Assembly (NCBI GenBank): GCA_030068145.1
Contig: JAPJBO010000106.1
Location: forward strand, 248,001 to 312,000
From: Diplonema papillatum
Taxonomy: Eukaryota; Euglenozoa; Diplonemea; Diplonemida; Diplonemidae
Direction of reading: 5' to 3'
DNA length: 64,000 nt
Below the pieces are notes generated by a model. That model saw only the letters and a program-made list of their open reading frames with translations, did no database searches and was not told the DNA's origin. Shown piece by piece: positions 23,501 to 33,044 of this stretch. Within the stretch, counting starts at the first letter, position 1. Each line of letters starts with the position of its first letter. A program made the translations under genes and the position numbers.

Positions 23501-24055
23501 CCCTACCCAAAGACAATTCAGCAATATGCTGCGCAAAGGATAGAAACTATCCAGGCGAGGAAAGACCGATGCGGTTTGCTGAAGTTGACCCACTACAAGG
23601 CGAAGCAAGTTTCTCATGACGACAGGAAAAAGTGGCAGGCAGAACGCAATGACTTCATCAAAAGGATTCCTTGGCGATTCGATGCAGACAGTCATTGGCG
23701 AAAGGATGCGCTTGTGCAGCAAGCTGAACGGCGAGGTATCAAGTCCTGCCAAAACTGGAGCAAAGACAAGCTTGTGTCTGCATGTCAGGAAGCTGATGAG
23801 AAGTTGCTTCTTGACGAGCTAAAACAGCACGCCCTTGCCCGAAGCATGCGATTCCGGGCTAATGTTGTTGCTGGCAAGTTGCTCCATGACCTGGAACAGA
23901 AGGATGCAAAAACCGAAGAACCCGAGGCTTTGCCGCGTCCGAGGTCTCCCTCCCGGCAGCGAAAGAAGCAACCCCAAGAAGACGAGCCCCCCCTGAAAAA
24001 GGTGCGCTTCGAGACAGCTAATAGCGAGGATAGTGAAAGCAGCGAGGAGATGTAG
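20529..24055 (+). CDS. Two-exon protein with RNase H/DDE-like core, putative transposase
   Basis: Exons 20529-21449 and 21704-24055 join in phase 0 (GAAGCAGAG|GTCGAG with TTGTTGCAG|GAAAAG) to give about 1090 residues. Exon 1 has an acidic N-terminal part, a Cys/His cluster CICG...HGCRC (about residues 214-238), possibly metal-binding, and a basic Lys-rich tail. Exon 2 shows the order of an RNase H fold: LQHDST (first Asp, about residue 484), a strand IHLTATW, a strand HHFLKACLS, a helix VEDAVTEICCYFSSL, then CCMFTDRGAG (second Asp, about 566). This resembles hAT-type transposases (DESTD... and TDGAP...); the long helical stretch after it and GRFGTSWAAAW also fit. The third acidic residue cannot be assigned by eye. 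Near the end, GIKSCQNWSKDKLVSACQEA is SAP-like (DNA binding), and the tail is acidic/basic with a PPLKKVRF patch. The open frame could still be functional. Without splicing it would be two separate ORFs. Family assignment beyond DDE-like is uncertain. Confidence 0.6.
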
Positions 24056-24420
24056 CGCAGAAACGTCACAGGTTTGCAGACTGGGTTATTTCATCAAGAT
24101 GTTGGAACCGTTTGACCGTCGAGATCCCACAAATTTCGCTTTCCAATTTCCGGAGGACGTGTGCCGTCTTGTTTTTTGGTCGTTTTATTTTGTTTTTACG
24201 CAGTGTCTTCTTCTTCATCCTCTTGGCTTTCCGACCTTCGTGGGCCAAATATCATCAGAATTGTCCACATTGTGTGACAGAAAGGTGCAAAGTCGCTAGG
24301 AAGTGCTCGCCAAGATCAAGAATCACAGCCCTGAAGTACTCAGCAAAAACTGAAAAAGCAAAAAAAAAAACGACACCCCCCCCCCTGGTTGAACTACGGG
24401 GGAACTACGGGGAACTGGCC

Positions 24421-27400
24421 CACCGACCACACCATGGACACAGAGTTCTGCCTCAACATTAAACTAATATCTTCCATTCGAAGAGAGCTTTATTCCCAGT
24501 ACACGTGAAGAGCAAGAATCTGTTTTGACGAAGCAGCCGGAGCAGCAAACCCTGCTGCCGTGCGTGGGTTGCAGATTGCGTCGTGTAGTTCATCGCCCGG
24601 GGTGCCATTGTTTTGACGCCTGCCACGCGAGAAGAAGAAAAGGCCGCACCTGGTCCAGGAACGTGACGGTCAACCACAGCTTGCAAAGCTTGAGTCGGAG
24701 GCAGCACAGTGCCACAACCCCGTCCGCTCTGCCCTGCGGCTGACCGTCTCGACGAGCTTGTGTTCAGCGCGAGCGCCAAGCCCCAAGATGCGCCAAGCCT
24801 TGATGCATTAGTTTGGGAAATCGGTAGCCACTTGACCCGTAGGCCCGTGGCTCTGCAGTACCGCCGAACACGTGAAGCTTGGCTCCCGTGTACCAGGCTT
24901 TCCCTGGTGGTACCCAAACCGCCACACACACGCGAGAAAATAGTAAAAGCAATCTGGTCATAACAGGAGCGTCGAGTCTATTTTTTTCGCGTGCATGCCG
25001 TGTGTTCCTTGTTTCACGTCCGTATGTTGGGGCTCGTATCTCTGCCCCCCTTTCCCCCTTCGTAAACACCGGTCAAGATCTCCAAGCTCAGCTCAGAATC
25101 TGGTCGCACAATGAAGGAGCCGCGAGGGGCAGAAGGGACAGCTCAGCGTCGGTGGGGCTGCATCGGACTCCCACCTCGCACTATAATGTGCACTCCCCTC
25201 CCCCACCTTTCCACAAAAGCCAAAAAATCCACAGGAAACGTTTTTTCCTCGGGCCTGCCAGAGCTTTCATAAAGCATTAACCTCAAAAAAAAAAAAAAAA
25301 GAAAACGCTAAAAATAGCTACTTCTTCCCAACCGAGTAGTAGGTCGCGCGGGGCACACCGGAAAGCTACGGGCGAAAACTCTAGAGTGAATGTGAGAACA
25401 ACTTTCCACCACAGTCTGCTTTTCTGTACTCGAGTGGCACTGTCCGAACTGCCTAGGTGACGGAAAGCAAGGAAAGGGAAGGCATGCCCATGTCAAGTAG
25501 AGCGGCTGCGCGTGCACCTGCAACGAAACTGGCCCTTTCGTGAAGTATCCAGGCAGATGCAGAGACTTCCAGCTTGCTCCACGTCGAGCAGGCACATACG
25601 CCCTGCGGACAGCGTTCGGCAAATTCCATGGCAAACCTTGTTATTCTTTCTTGCTTTCCAGGGTGTGGCAGCTTTGCTGAAAAACTGGTCACCATGGCGG
25701 GTGGAATAGCCGTCGTTCTCGAACTTTCAAGAGCTATGGCTCAACTGTCCTTTTTGAGTTTGCGCAACACACGTCACGTGTTGACACGTTGTCGTCATTG
25801 GACGCCTTCTGCTGATGCTCGAGCACTGGGCCTATAGAAGAGCAGGAAAGGTGGCAATGCTATAACGGAGAGAAATTGTGCTCTGCGGCAAAAGGTGCGG
25901 GTTCCTCAGATACCGCACACGGGACGCGATCTTTGAGCGGCCCTTCCGTTCCTGCAATCAAACAGTTTCGACACGAGGGGAAAGACATTAAAAGGTAGAG
26001 CAGCTGTGGGATTAGTCCCGTCCTACTGCACCCCGATCACAATCACCCGGTTCTTGTTTGGCTTGGCGACGTGGGTGAGCTCCAGCAGCTGAAGGTTTCT
26101 TTCACCCCAAAGTGCTTTGGAAATTTGACCTCCTGTGCTCAATCAATATAGACCGACAAAAAAATTGAGGAAAAGAGCTATTTTTCGTGCAAACAAAGGG
26201 AGCGGGAAATTCCGTCGAGATACCTACGGGTCCCGAGAACAGCTGATCCAGAGGTGCGGTGCCTCCCTTGGAAGTCTTGCAAAGCCTTGTCAAGTTAGGT
26301 ACCTTCGCTCTCTCTGGGTAATACTTCCGACGTGCAGGCAGGGATGAAGCGATCGTCCAATCAGCCCAAGCGGGGGTTGGACCGATCTTTACGCAACAGG
26401 CCACAAGTCAACCCGCTGGGCCTGTTCTGTGCTAAAACACGGTTGGGCTATGATTGGGCATTTGTTTCAGAACCCCTCGTCCTGCTTTTTGTTTTTATCC
26501 CATTTTTCTTTGAAGAAGACACGGTTGATGCTAGCACCAACCGTGCATGAGGGGCAGTTTTCTGCTAAAAATAAACTGAGATTCTCCCCCCCGTGAATTC
26601 AGCAGCAGAAAGCGCTTGCAATTGGGACACCGGCCTCGTGCACGGGCTCGCAGCACAGAGCTGCTCGATGGTGCAGCTCTCCCTATAGTGCTTTTCCTTT
26701 CCAGCTCTCGGCAGCAACAGCCACTGGATCCGCTAACATGGGTAGCACCAACCGTGCTTGGGGGGCAGTGTTCTGCCAACAATGAACTGAGATTCTTCCC
26801 CCCGTGAATTCAGCAGCAGAACTCGTCGTTCTCTTGGGGTCCTATCGTCATACCCGAGGCTGCACGGGGCCCGCCTGCCAAAGGGCAGGATACAGTGTCA
26901 GAAAAGGAAATTCATGAGTGCTTAAGTTTGAGTTCGGCCCAGAGGCAAAAGTAGGACCCAATTGCAGGAGAGAAGAATGCACAATCCAACCGGCAACAAG
27001 CCGTCGGATGCATGCTGTCTCTCCCATTCGTTCGTCAATGAGTCAAACGGATCACGTTCGTACCTGCACCGAGCGAGATACTGTCCACAGGTGCGCTACG
27101 AGATGCCCGCTCTGCAGAAAACACTGTAATCCCGCCTTTTGCGTGGCATAGGGGAAACACAATTGGGAACAACTTCCCACTCATTGGAGCGTTCCCTGCA
27201 CTTGTCTTCAGCGCATGCGGTCTTGTCAGTCCTCGACTCTGTTCCTAAACCTTATAATACTATATTGCCGACACCTTCAGGGTAGTGCTCCCAGATTCCT
27301 GCACTCGGGGGTTGATCCATGGGTCTACAAGGAATCAAAGAACTGCCTGTATATGAACGCAAAGCTGACCTCTGCTGCTACCGTAGCACTATTGCCCAAC

Positions 27401-28281
27401 AGCAAGCATCAGGGAAATTCCATGAAGGATGAAGGCAAGCAGGAAAAGAGAGAGGCGTACACAGCAGTTTACACCAGACCTGTAAACCAGGATCAACAAA
27501 GCACCGATGCTGAAGCAAAAAAAATAAATGGAAACCTCCACAAATAGAATAAAGTAAGGCGACAAGCAAAGAGGCGCAAAACACGCCTAACTGCCGTTAG
27601 CTAATTCAGCCGCGAAATAGGATACCAATCGCGCGCGCTCAAGCCGTGCACTACCCAATCAACTCTGCTTCCGAGCTTGCGCCCTTTCGGAAGGATGAAA
27701 GCCAGCGTCCTCCAAATCCGCATATACACACACACACACACACGCTCATATCCAAGCAAGCACCGATGGCGCTTCAAGTGGAAGTTATTTCTATCCCGAG
27801 AACGATGGTGCGCTCCCGCTCATTCCGAGGAATGACTAGGACGCACATATGGAGCCACAAGAACAAGACGACGCGGCATGGCACAAGGGGCACCCACGCG
27901 TTCCGCTGTTGGTGGGGAATATGAGTCCCGTCGCCTCGAGTGAGTATGATTTATTGCCACCGAAAAGCGGGTGGTGCATATCCAGTACACACACGCACAC
28001 ACACGAACAGGGAGGCGAATAATGACACTTGGTCATTTTCCCCCACGCAACTTTTCGAACCCGGGTGCTCGTTTCTCAAGAAGAACGGAAAGGTAAACGA
28101 CCAGTCCGTCCGTCCGTTGCATGTCTTCCGCTGTCAAGCAGTATCGGATTGCCAACCAGTGTCGTACCGCCGACAGATAGGAGTCATTCTTCGCCTCCGC
28201 CTCTCTTCACTCACACCTGATAATTAGCAGAAAAAGAGATGAAACAAACTGGAACCCGAAGAAAGAAAAACTTTTCACTTT
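24421..28281. other. Intergenic region, no gene seen
   Basis: No credible coding frame on either strand. It contains a ~76-bp direct repeat at 26533/26744, poly-A at 25286-25301, short (CA)n runs at about 27724-27743 and 27987-28003, and otherwise unique-looking sequence. Confidence 0.5.
26533..26820. repeat. ~76-bp direct repeat 211 bp apart
   Basis: The block beginning AGCACCAACCGTGC and ending CGTGAATTCAGCAGCAGAA is at 26533-26608 and again at about 26744-26820 with roughly ten differences. The intervening DNA is not repeated, so this is either two copies of a short dispersed repeat or an old segmental duplication. Confidence 0.85.
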
Positions 28282-28287
28282 AAAAAG

Positions 28288-28995
28288 CATAGATGGCCGT
28301 TATATAACGTTATATAACGTTATATAACGTTATTCCCGGAGTTATTTGTTACCCCCCCCCTAAATCCAGAAAAACCGTTATTGACCGTTATAAAACCGTT
28401 ATTTGCCATTTTTGGTCGAAAAATAACGTTATTTGACCGTTATAACGTTATATAACGTTATAATAACGTTATATAACGTTATATAACGTTATTATAACGT
28501 TATTTTCGTCGCATGATACCGTTGTAGGGAGAAATCTGTAGGGGAGACCCCTCGCAAATTTTTTTTTCTCCCTGTGGCGAGTGAAATCGCGCGTTTTCAG
28601 CTCGTTTTGAGGCAAATCCGGTAGTGTTTGACGCTCAGTGCTCAAAGATCTGTGAAGAAGACCCCTCCTGTGAACGTTCCAGTCAAGCACCGTCTGCTAA
28701 AAAACGGAGGTCGAAGGTACTACCAAAATAGGCCAAAATCTGAGAAAATCGGCAAAAATGGCCAAAAACCACCAAATATGGCCAGAAATCTGGAATAAGG
28801 GTAAAAATGGCCGAAATCTGGAAAAATCGGCAAAAAATGGCCAAAATCTGAAAATTCCCAAAAACCGTTATTTGCGTTATTTTTTCCGTTATTTTGCGTT
28901 TTCGACCGTTATATAACGTTATATAACGTTATATAACGTTATGACCGTTATAACGTTATATAACGTTATATAACGTTATCAACCGGCCATCTATG
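28288..28995. mobile_element. Palindrome-rich MITE with CATAGATGGCCG ends (708 bp)
   Basis: The ends CATAGATGGCC (28288) and GGCCATCTATG (to 28995) are inverted copies, and AAAAAG (28282-28287 and 28996-29001) is duplicated outside them. Both flanks inside the ends are arrays of the self-complementary unit CGTTATATAACG. The centre has variants of AAAAATGGCCAAAATCTG. It has no coding capacity. A 6-bp (or, with one mismatch, 7-8 bp) target duplication leaves the superfamily open; hAT is one option. Confidence 0.85.
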
Positions 28996-29079
28996 AAAAA
29001 GCGTACGTTTCTTCAGCAGCGCGGAACTGGCTTTCTCTCCTTTCCGTCACTACTCTGCGTTCTGTTCTGCAACTTAATA

Positions 29080-30222
29080 AGGGTGCTCTGACTTTTTTTT
29101 TTTTTTGTTTCTGGTCCCCGCCCCCCCAAAAAATCTGTACGCACGCACGCAAAAATAAAATAAATAGCCCCAAAAAACTAGGGCACATAAAGGCGGTTTT
29201 CTCTGAGCCTCTGCTTCATTAAGGCGTCGCATCTGTCGTGGTTGACTCTGAGACTGCGATGTGGCGGGACGGCGGTTTCAGAGCACAGACTCGTTGATCA
29301 ACATTTTCGCAGGGTGCAGTCCACGTTGTCGACACAGATCTTTTGAATCGTACTGCACTTCCGTTGTAGAGAGTCGTCAGGTTCAAGGTCCACTCGACAT
29401 GGGCAGTACAGGACATCCCTCCCTTGGTGGCAAACACGGATGACAGCTTGTTCTCACTAGCATTGTCTCCCTCGCCCACTGTACTCGTAGCAGCCCCCTC
29501 AGGAAATGTCAATGTGCAATGTAATGTGTTTCCTCGACGTTACACATTGGGAACTTAATAGGCCGGTGCAGATTCTGTATCTTGATGAAGGCCGATTGGT
29601 GCGCCTCGGTGCAGCAGACGACGGTCCGAACGTGTCCTCGTGACCGATGTCAGCTTTGTCAAACACCCCCTCAAATCTTCCTCAGCAATGCAAGTGTGGC
29701 ACTCGAGGAGGTCGGCTTCGTCGACAATGAGAGGACAGCTTGTATCCTCGCAGCTCCGCAGGCTGACAAGGTGCGGGGATGAATTTGCTCCACCGTGGGC
29801 CTTCCAGAGTTCCATGACCCTGTTGCTGCCTTCTGCTTCTTCTTCCTTGCTCACCATAGGACTGCTGATACCAAACTTCTCCTGGACGTACGCAAGAAGA
29901 GATGCCTGCTCGGTTGCGGTATCCTCATTTAGTACAACTACGGGTTGTCTGCTGTATTGAGCGCTCCCAAGACGGGCTTTGATAGCCTCCAGAGCGTTCA
30001 TACAGCGTTCACAGCGTTCTCTGTAGCTGTGGCCTGGTGCTGTTCTGAACACAGTGAGAGCGCGTGCTTTTGAACCACGACGAGACAGAGGCGAACCGAC
30101 CAGTTTGTAACGTTGTGGTCAGTTGTGCAAATTATCTTTTTCTTACATTATCTTTTTTTCCGGCAATTCTCAGAAATCTACGCACGCGGGACCAGAACCA
30201 AAAAAAAAAGTCAGAGCACCCT
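29080..30222 (-). mobile_element. DNA transposon with AGGGTGCTCTGAC ends (1143 bp)
   Basis: Terminal inverted repeats of about 40 bp read AGGGTGCTCTGAC, a T run, then TTCTGGTCCC, at 29080 on the plus strand and at 30222 on the minus strand. AATA is duplicated outside (29076-29079 and 30223-30226). The coding-like frames inside are on the minus strand (29219-29512 and 29555-30052). The superfamily is not recognised from the ends. Confidence 0.8.
29555..30052 (-). CDS. Transposon ORF with helicase/ATPase-like Walker B motif
   Basis: 165 residues within the AGGGTG-ended element. CPLIVDEADLLECH (about residues 106-119) resembles a Walker B/DEAD-type motif, preceded by a strand-like VVVLNEDTATEQASLLAYVQ (about 43-62) that could belong to a helicase domain. 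A Walker A loop is not visible, so this is at best a fragment of a P-loop ATPase. A second minus-strand frame at 29219-29512 follows and may be the same gene's remains. Assignment as helicase-like rests on one short motif and is weak; a plain hypothetical protein is the alternative. Confidence 0.35.
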   Translation of the reverse strand: MFRTAPGHSYRERCERCMNALEAIKARLGSAQYSRQPVVVLNEDTATEQASLLAYVQEKFGISSPMVSKEEEAEGSNRVMELWKAHGGANSSPHLVSLRSCEDTSCPLIVDEADLLECHTCIAEEDLRGCLTKLTSVTRTRSDRRLLHRGAPIGLHQDTESAPAY

Positions 30223-30342
30223 AATACGATTTAGGGATAATTAGCTTATAGCCACCGAGAAACTTTTTATTTAGCTTATAGCCACAAAAAACTTTTTATT
30301 TAGCTTATCGCCAGGAGGGCCTGAAACTTTTTATTTAGCTTA

Positions 30343-31778
30343 CCTACCCCCCCCCCGTGAACATGTCACCCCCCAAGGCCTGAGAGGGGGGGGTGACATA
30401 CTCAAGGTTTTGCCCTGTTGTCCCAGTGGGGGTGGCCCCGCGCAGCGGAAATTTTTTTTTTTTTGAATGGGTTTTTTTTTTGGAACAACATACCACGCTG
30501 GACATGTCAGTACAAAAAAGAAAGTTGGCAGCGTTGGAACCTGCCGTGTAAAGATACAAAACAGGTCCGTCGCACACACACACGTGAGTTTTCCGCTTTC
30601 ACCGCCGCTTTCCGCACCAGTGAGCCACAATCGGAGCGTTGTTTGCGCGACCGCCAAAGTGACACGTGGTCTTGAAGCAGCCAACAACGTTGTAAATAGG
30701 AGGTTTCGCGGGATTCAAAACTTTGGCAACAGCTGTTACTTGGGGGGGCCATCCCACAGTTCCTTCAATGTACAACATGGTCAACCGCATTGCGTCGGTC
30801 TGCGAATGACTTGCAACGACCTCACGACTATTCTTCAGCAAGACGTCGAAACAGGAACACTGTCTGCCACGTTGTCCAACTCCGCAGGTGTGTATGCCTG
30901 AGAAATTTCAAGGGGACGCCCAGCAGGATGCATCGGAGCTTCTAGGGAGTGGATTGTTCGGCTTGTTCCCGGTGGATGGAACGGCCTACTTCGAAACACA
31001 TCCGGACCTCGCAATGTTTTCATTCTGCCGACACGATTTGCTACAGTGCACAGTGCAGGACAGGAGAAGGAAGTTTGTAAAATTGTTTCAAGTGTTTTGC
31101 ACTTGCAACCTGAGGGGCGTGCAATGCAGAAGTTTGAGCGAATGCTGAGCCGGAAGCAGCGGCCTAGACACAGCGGCCATTTTGTCTGCAGCAGAGCAGT
31201 GGATCATGTATGATGACAATCACATATCACTTACGTCATTCATGCCACTGCTTGCGCAACGGTTCAATCATCACTCGTCTGCTTTGTACGCGTCCGATTG
31301 TCAACGTGGTACATTGGTTCGGCCTGCGGCGCGTTATGCCCAGTCGTTCGAGCTGTTGCTGCTTGTTGCGTTGAGGTCCAGCGCGTCGGCAGGGTCTCCC
31401 TGCCGGCAGGGGGTCGTGAGCAACTGGGGTTGGAAGTCTGAAACTCTCACCGACCTCAGCTGGTGAAGATCTACGCGCTAAACTTAAGCATATCCCTCAG
31501 CGCAGGAAAAGAAAGCAACAGCGATGCTCCCAGCAACGGCGAGTGAACAGGGCAGAGGGGCGGGTCTTCCAGCATCTGGTACCTTGCCATGGGCCCAGCG
31601 TTCTGTCTCTGGTCGGTCGTGTCCTAGAAGGGCTGCTAAGGACGTTTCCCCCCAGCCGAGGCTCAGATGACCTCTGCAAGCCCTTAAGTATGTCACCCCC
31701 CTTGAGTATGTCACCCCCCAGCGGATTTTTACACAAAAGGGGGTGACATGTTCACGGGGGGGGGGGGGGGGGGGTAGG
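30343..31778 (+). mobile_element. TA-inserting element 1, carrying a USP-like gene (1436 bp)
   Basis: The ends are CCTACC + C-run + GTGAACATGTCACC and the inverse. A second inverted pair (GGGGTGACATACTCAAGG / CCTTGAGTATGTCACCCC) lies just inside. TA is duplicated at 30341-30342 and 31779-31780, and removing the element restores the AGCTTATAGCCAC unit of the host element. TA duplication and the C-rich ends tie it to the pogo-like elements at 31812 and 50606, with which it also shares the subterminal CCCCGCGCAGCGGAAATTTT. It lacks the DDE gene and instead holds a broken ubiquitin-specific-protease-like sequence. Confidence 0.85.
30700..31250 (+). pseudogene. Ubiquitin-specific protease (C19)-like remnant
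   Basis: Three USP hallmarks occur in order on the plus strand but in different frames. The Cys box is GIQNFGNSCYL (about 30713-30745), continuing after the G-run as a frame-shifted IPQFLQC. The second is FQGDAQQDASELL (about 30906-30944), matching the family's QQDAxEFL. The third is SGHF (about 31170) followed, one frame away, by EQWIMYDDNHISL (31193-31231), matching the His-box GHY...W..fDD..V. Family members remove ubiquitin from proteins with a Cys-His-Asp triad. The spacing between boxes 1 and 3 (about 450 bp) is much shorter than in typical USPs and the frame is broken at least twice, so this copy cannot make a working enzyme. The fold call is from motifs only. Confidence 0.6.
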
Positions 31779-31811
31779 TATAGCCACAAAAAACTTTTTA
31801 TTTAGCTTATA

Positions 31812-33044
31812 CCTACCCCCCCCCGTGTTTAAGATCGCGTTTTTCCGTGTTTAAGATCGCCCCCCAAAAAAACCGATCTTATACACGGGGGGGGACGATC
31901 TTAAGCACGGGAGGGGACAAAAACACCCCAAAATTTTTTTTTCCGCTGCGCGGGGCCTTGAACCCCCCCCACCCCTCCATCCAAACCAGACTACACCGCT
32001 GTCCTGTCTGCAGACACTCAGGTTCCGCGCTGATGATGGTCCGCCTTATGTGTCCGTGGCTTAGAGGACCGAAACACGGCGCAGACGGGACCAGTGCGGT
32101 GTTGAGCACATACCCATTCCAAGCACGTTCTTGCAATCCCCCCACCCCCCAGTGCTGATGCTAAGGCCCCTAAACTCGGCATCGTTGTCAGCCGGACGGC
32201 AAGTGGGGCCCTTTTGAGGCTGTTTTTGGGGTGTTTCCCAGAGGAGTAAACGTTGCTTCCGTTTGTTTGGGCTTTCTTTTGTGAAAGTCAGGGTGCAAAG
32301 ACGAGCCTGCCCACAGAGCACTTTTGAAGGCAGAATCTATGTCTGCATGTGATTGCCAAGTATGAGTCCGCGAGCCACTTGCACACCTCGTCACGGGTTG
32401 GTGCAGGAAGCTTCGCACTGTTTTCTGCAACAAGCTGTTGCGAGGACCAGTCTATCCACTTGGAACGAAGAAGTCGTCGCACCTTCAGATTGCAGGCGCT
32501 CTGGTCGCCAACATTCAAGTGACCTGACGTGTTCGGAGGTACAATGAACACCAGCCAGCCCCGCGATCTCGCCTCCTTCACGACAGGAATGCTGTAGTGC
32601 GACTTGTACCCATCCACCATAACGTAAGAGGCTCTTCTCCGTGAGACGGGTGTGTCAACTTCAATGAACTCAATAGGACGGCCAGGATCAAATACCCCTT
32701 GATTCCCCTTTCTGCAGAGGTTTTGCATTCGGAAGACCAGCAGAAGGAAAAAAACCGCAACTTACCACGGGCAACCAAGGATCTGTGTATCTCCCAACTT
32801 GTGGGGCCCAAGAGATATTTTCCCGCCAGAACCTCCCAGAGAAAAGTACCCCAGAAAAAAAAATTTCCGCTGCGCGGGGCCAAAATCCCCCCCCACAGTA
32901 AAACACCCAAAAAAAAAAATTTTCCCGCTGCGCGGGACCCCACCCCACTCCCCCCCCGTGTATAAGATCGCCCTCATTTCTCAAAAAAACCGATCTTATA
33001 CACGGGGGGGGAGGGCGCGATCTTAAACACGGGGGGGGGGTAGG
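31812..33044 (-). mobile_element. TA-inserting pogo-like element 2 (1233 bp)
   Basis: The ends are CCTACCCCCCCCC followed by GTGTTTAAGATCGCG on the left, with the inverted copy on the right. TA is duplicated at 31810-31811 and 33045-33046. Internal C/G-run blocks with CCGATCTTATACACGG repeat the theme. It carries a transposase remnant on the minus strand and lies in inverse orientation to the related element at 50606-52234. Confidence 0.85.
32288..32728 (-). pseudogene. Pogo/Tc1-like DDE transposase fragment
   Basis: 146 residues on the minus strand include VMVDGYKSHYSIPVVKEAR, then WLVFIVPPNTSGHLNVGDQS, then LKVRRLLRSKWIDW. This is the second-Asp region of DDE_1 (pogo/Jerky-type) transposases, with the usual aspartate in the VDGYKSH motif and the PPNTSGHLNVGDQ block. 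An N-terminal stretch FDPGRPIEFIEVDTPVSRRR is kept here but lost in the copy at 51306. The HTH DNA-binding part and first Asp are not found, so it is a dead fragment. Confidence 0.8.

Larger units (their letters stand above)
19805..24420 (+). mobile_element. Candidate transposon with 28-bp terminal direct repeats
   Basis: The sequence ACTACGGGGGAACTACGGGG followed by AACTGGCC occurs at 19805-19832 and again, identical and in the same direction, at 24393-24420. Between them lie one two-exon gene with a transposase-like core and a TTAA-flanked MITE. The direct repeat is itself made of a ~10-bp unit (GGGGAACTAC). No terminal inverted repeat was found. So the repeats might be true element ends, an unusually long target duplication, or the site of recombination between copies. 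Mobility is inferred from the gene content and the flanking repeats; nothing here shows recent movement. Confidence 0.5.
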
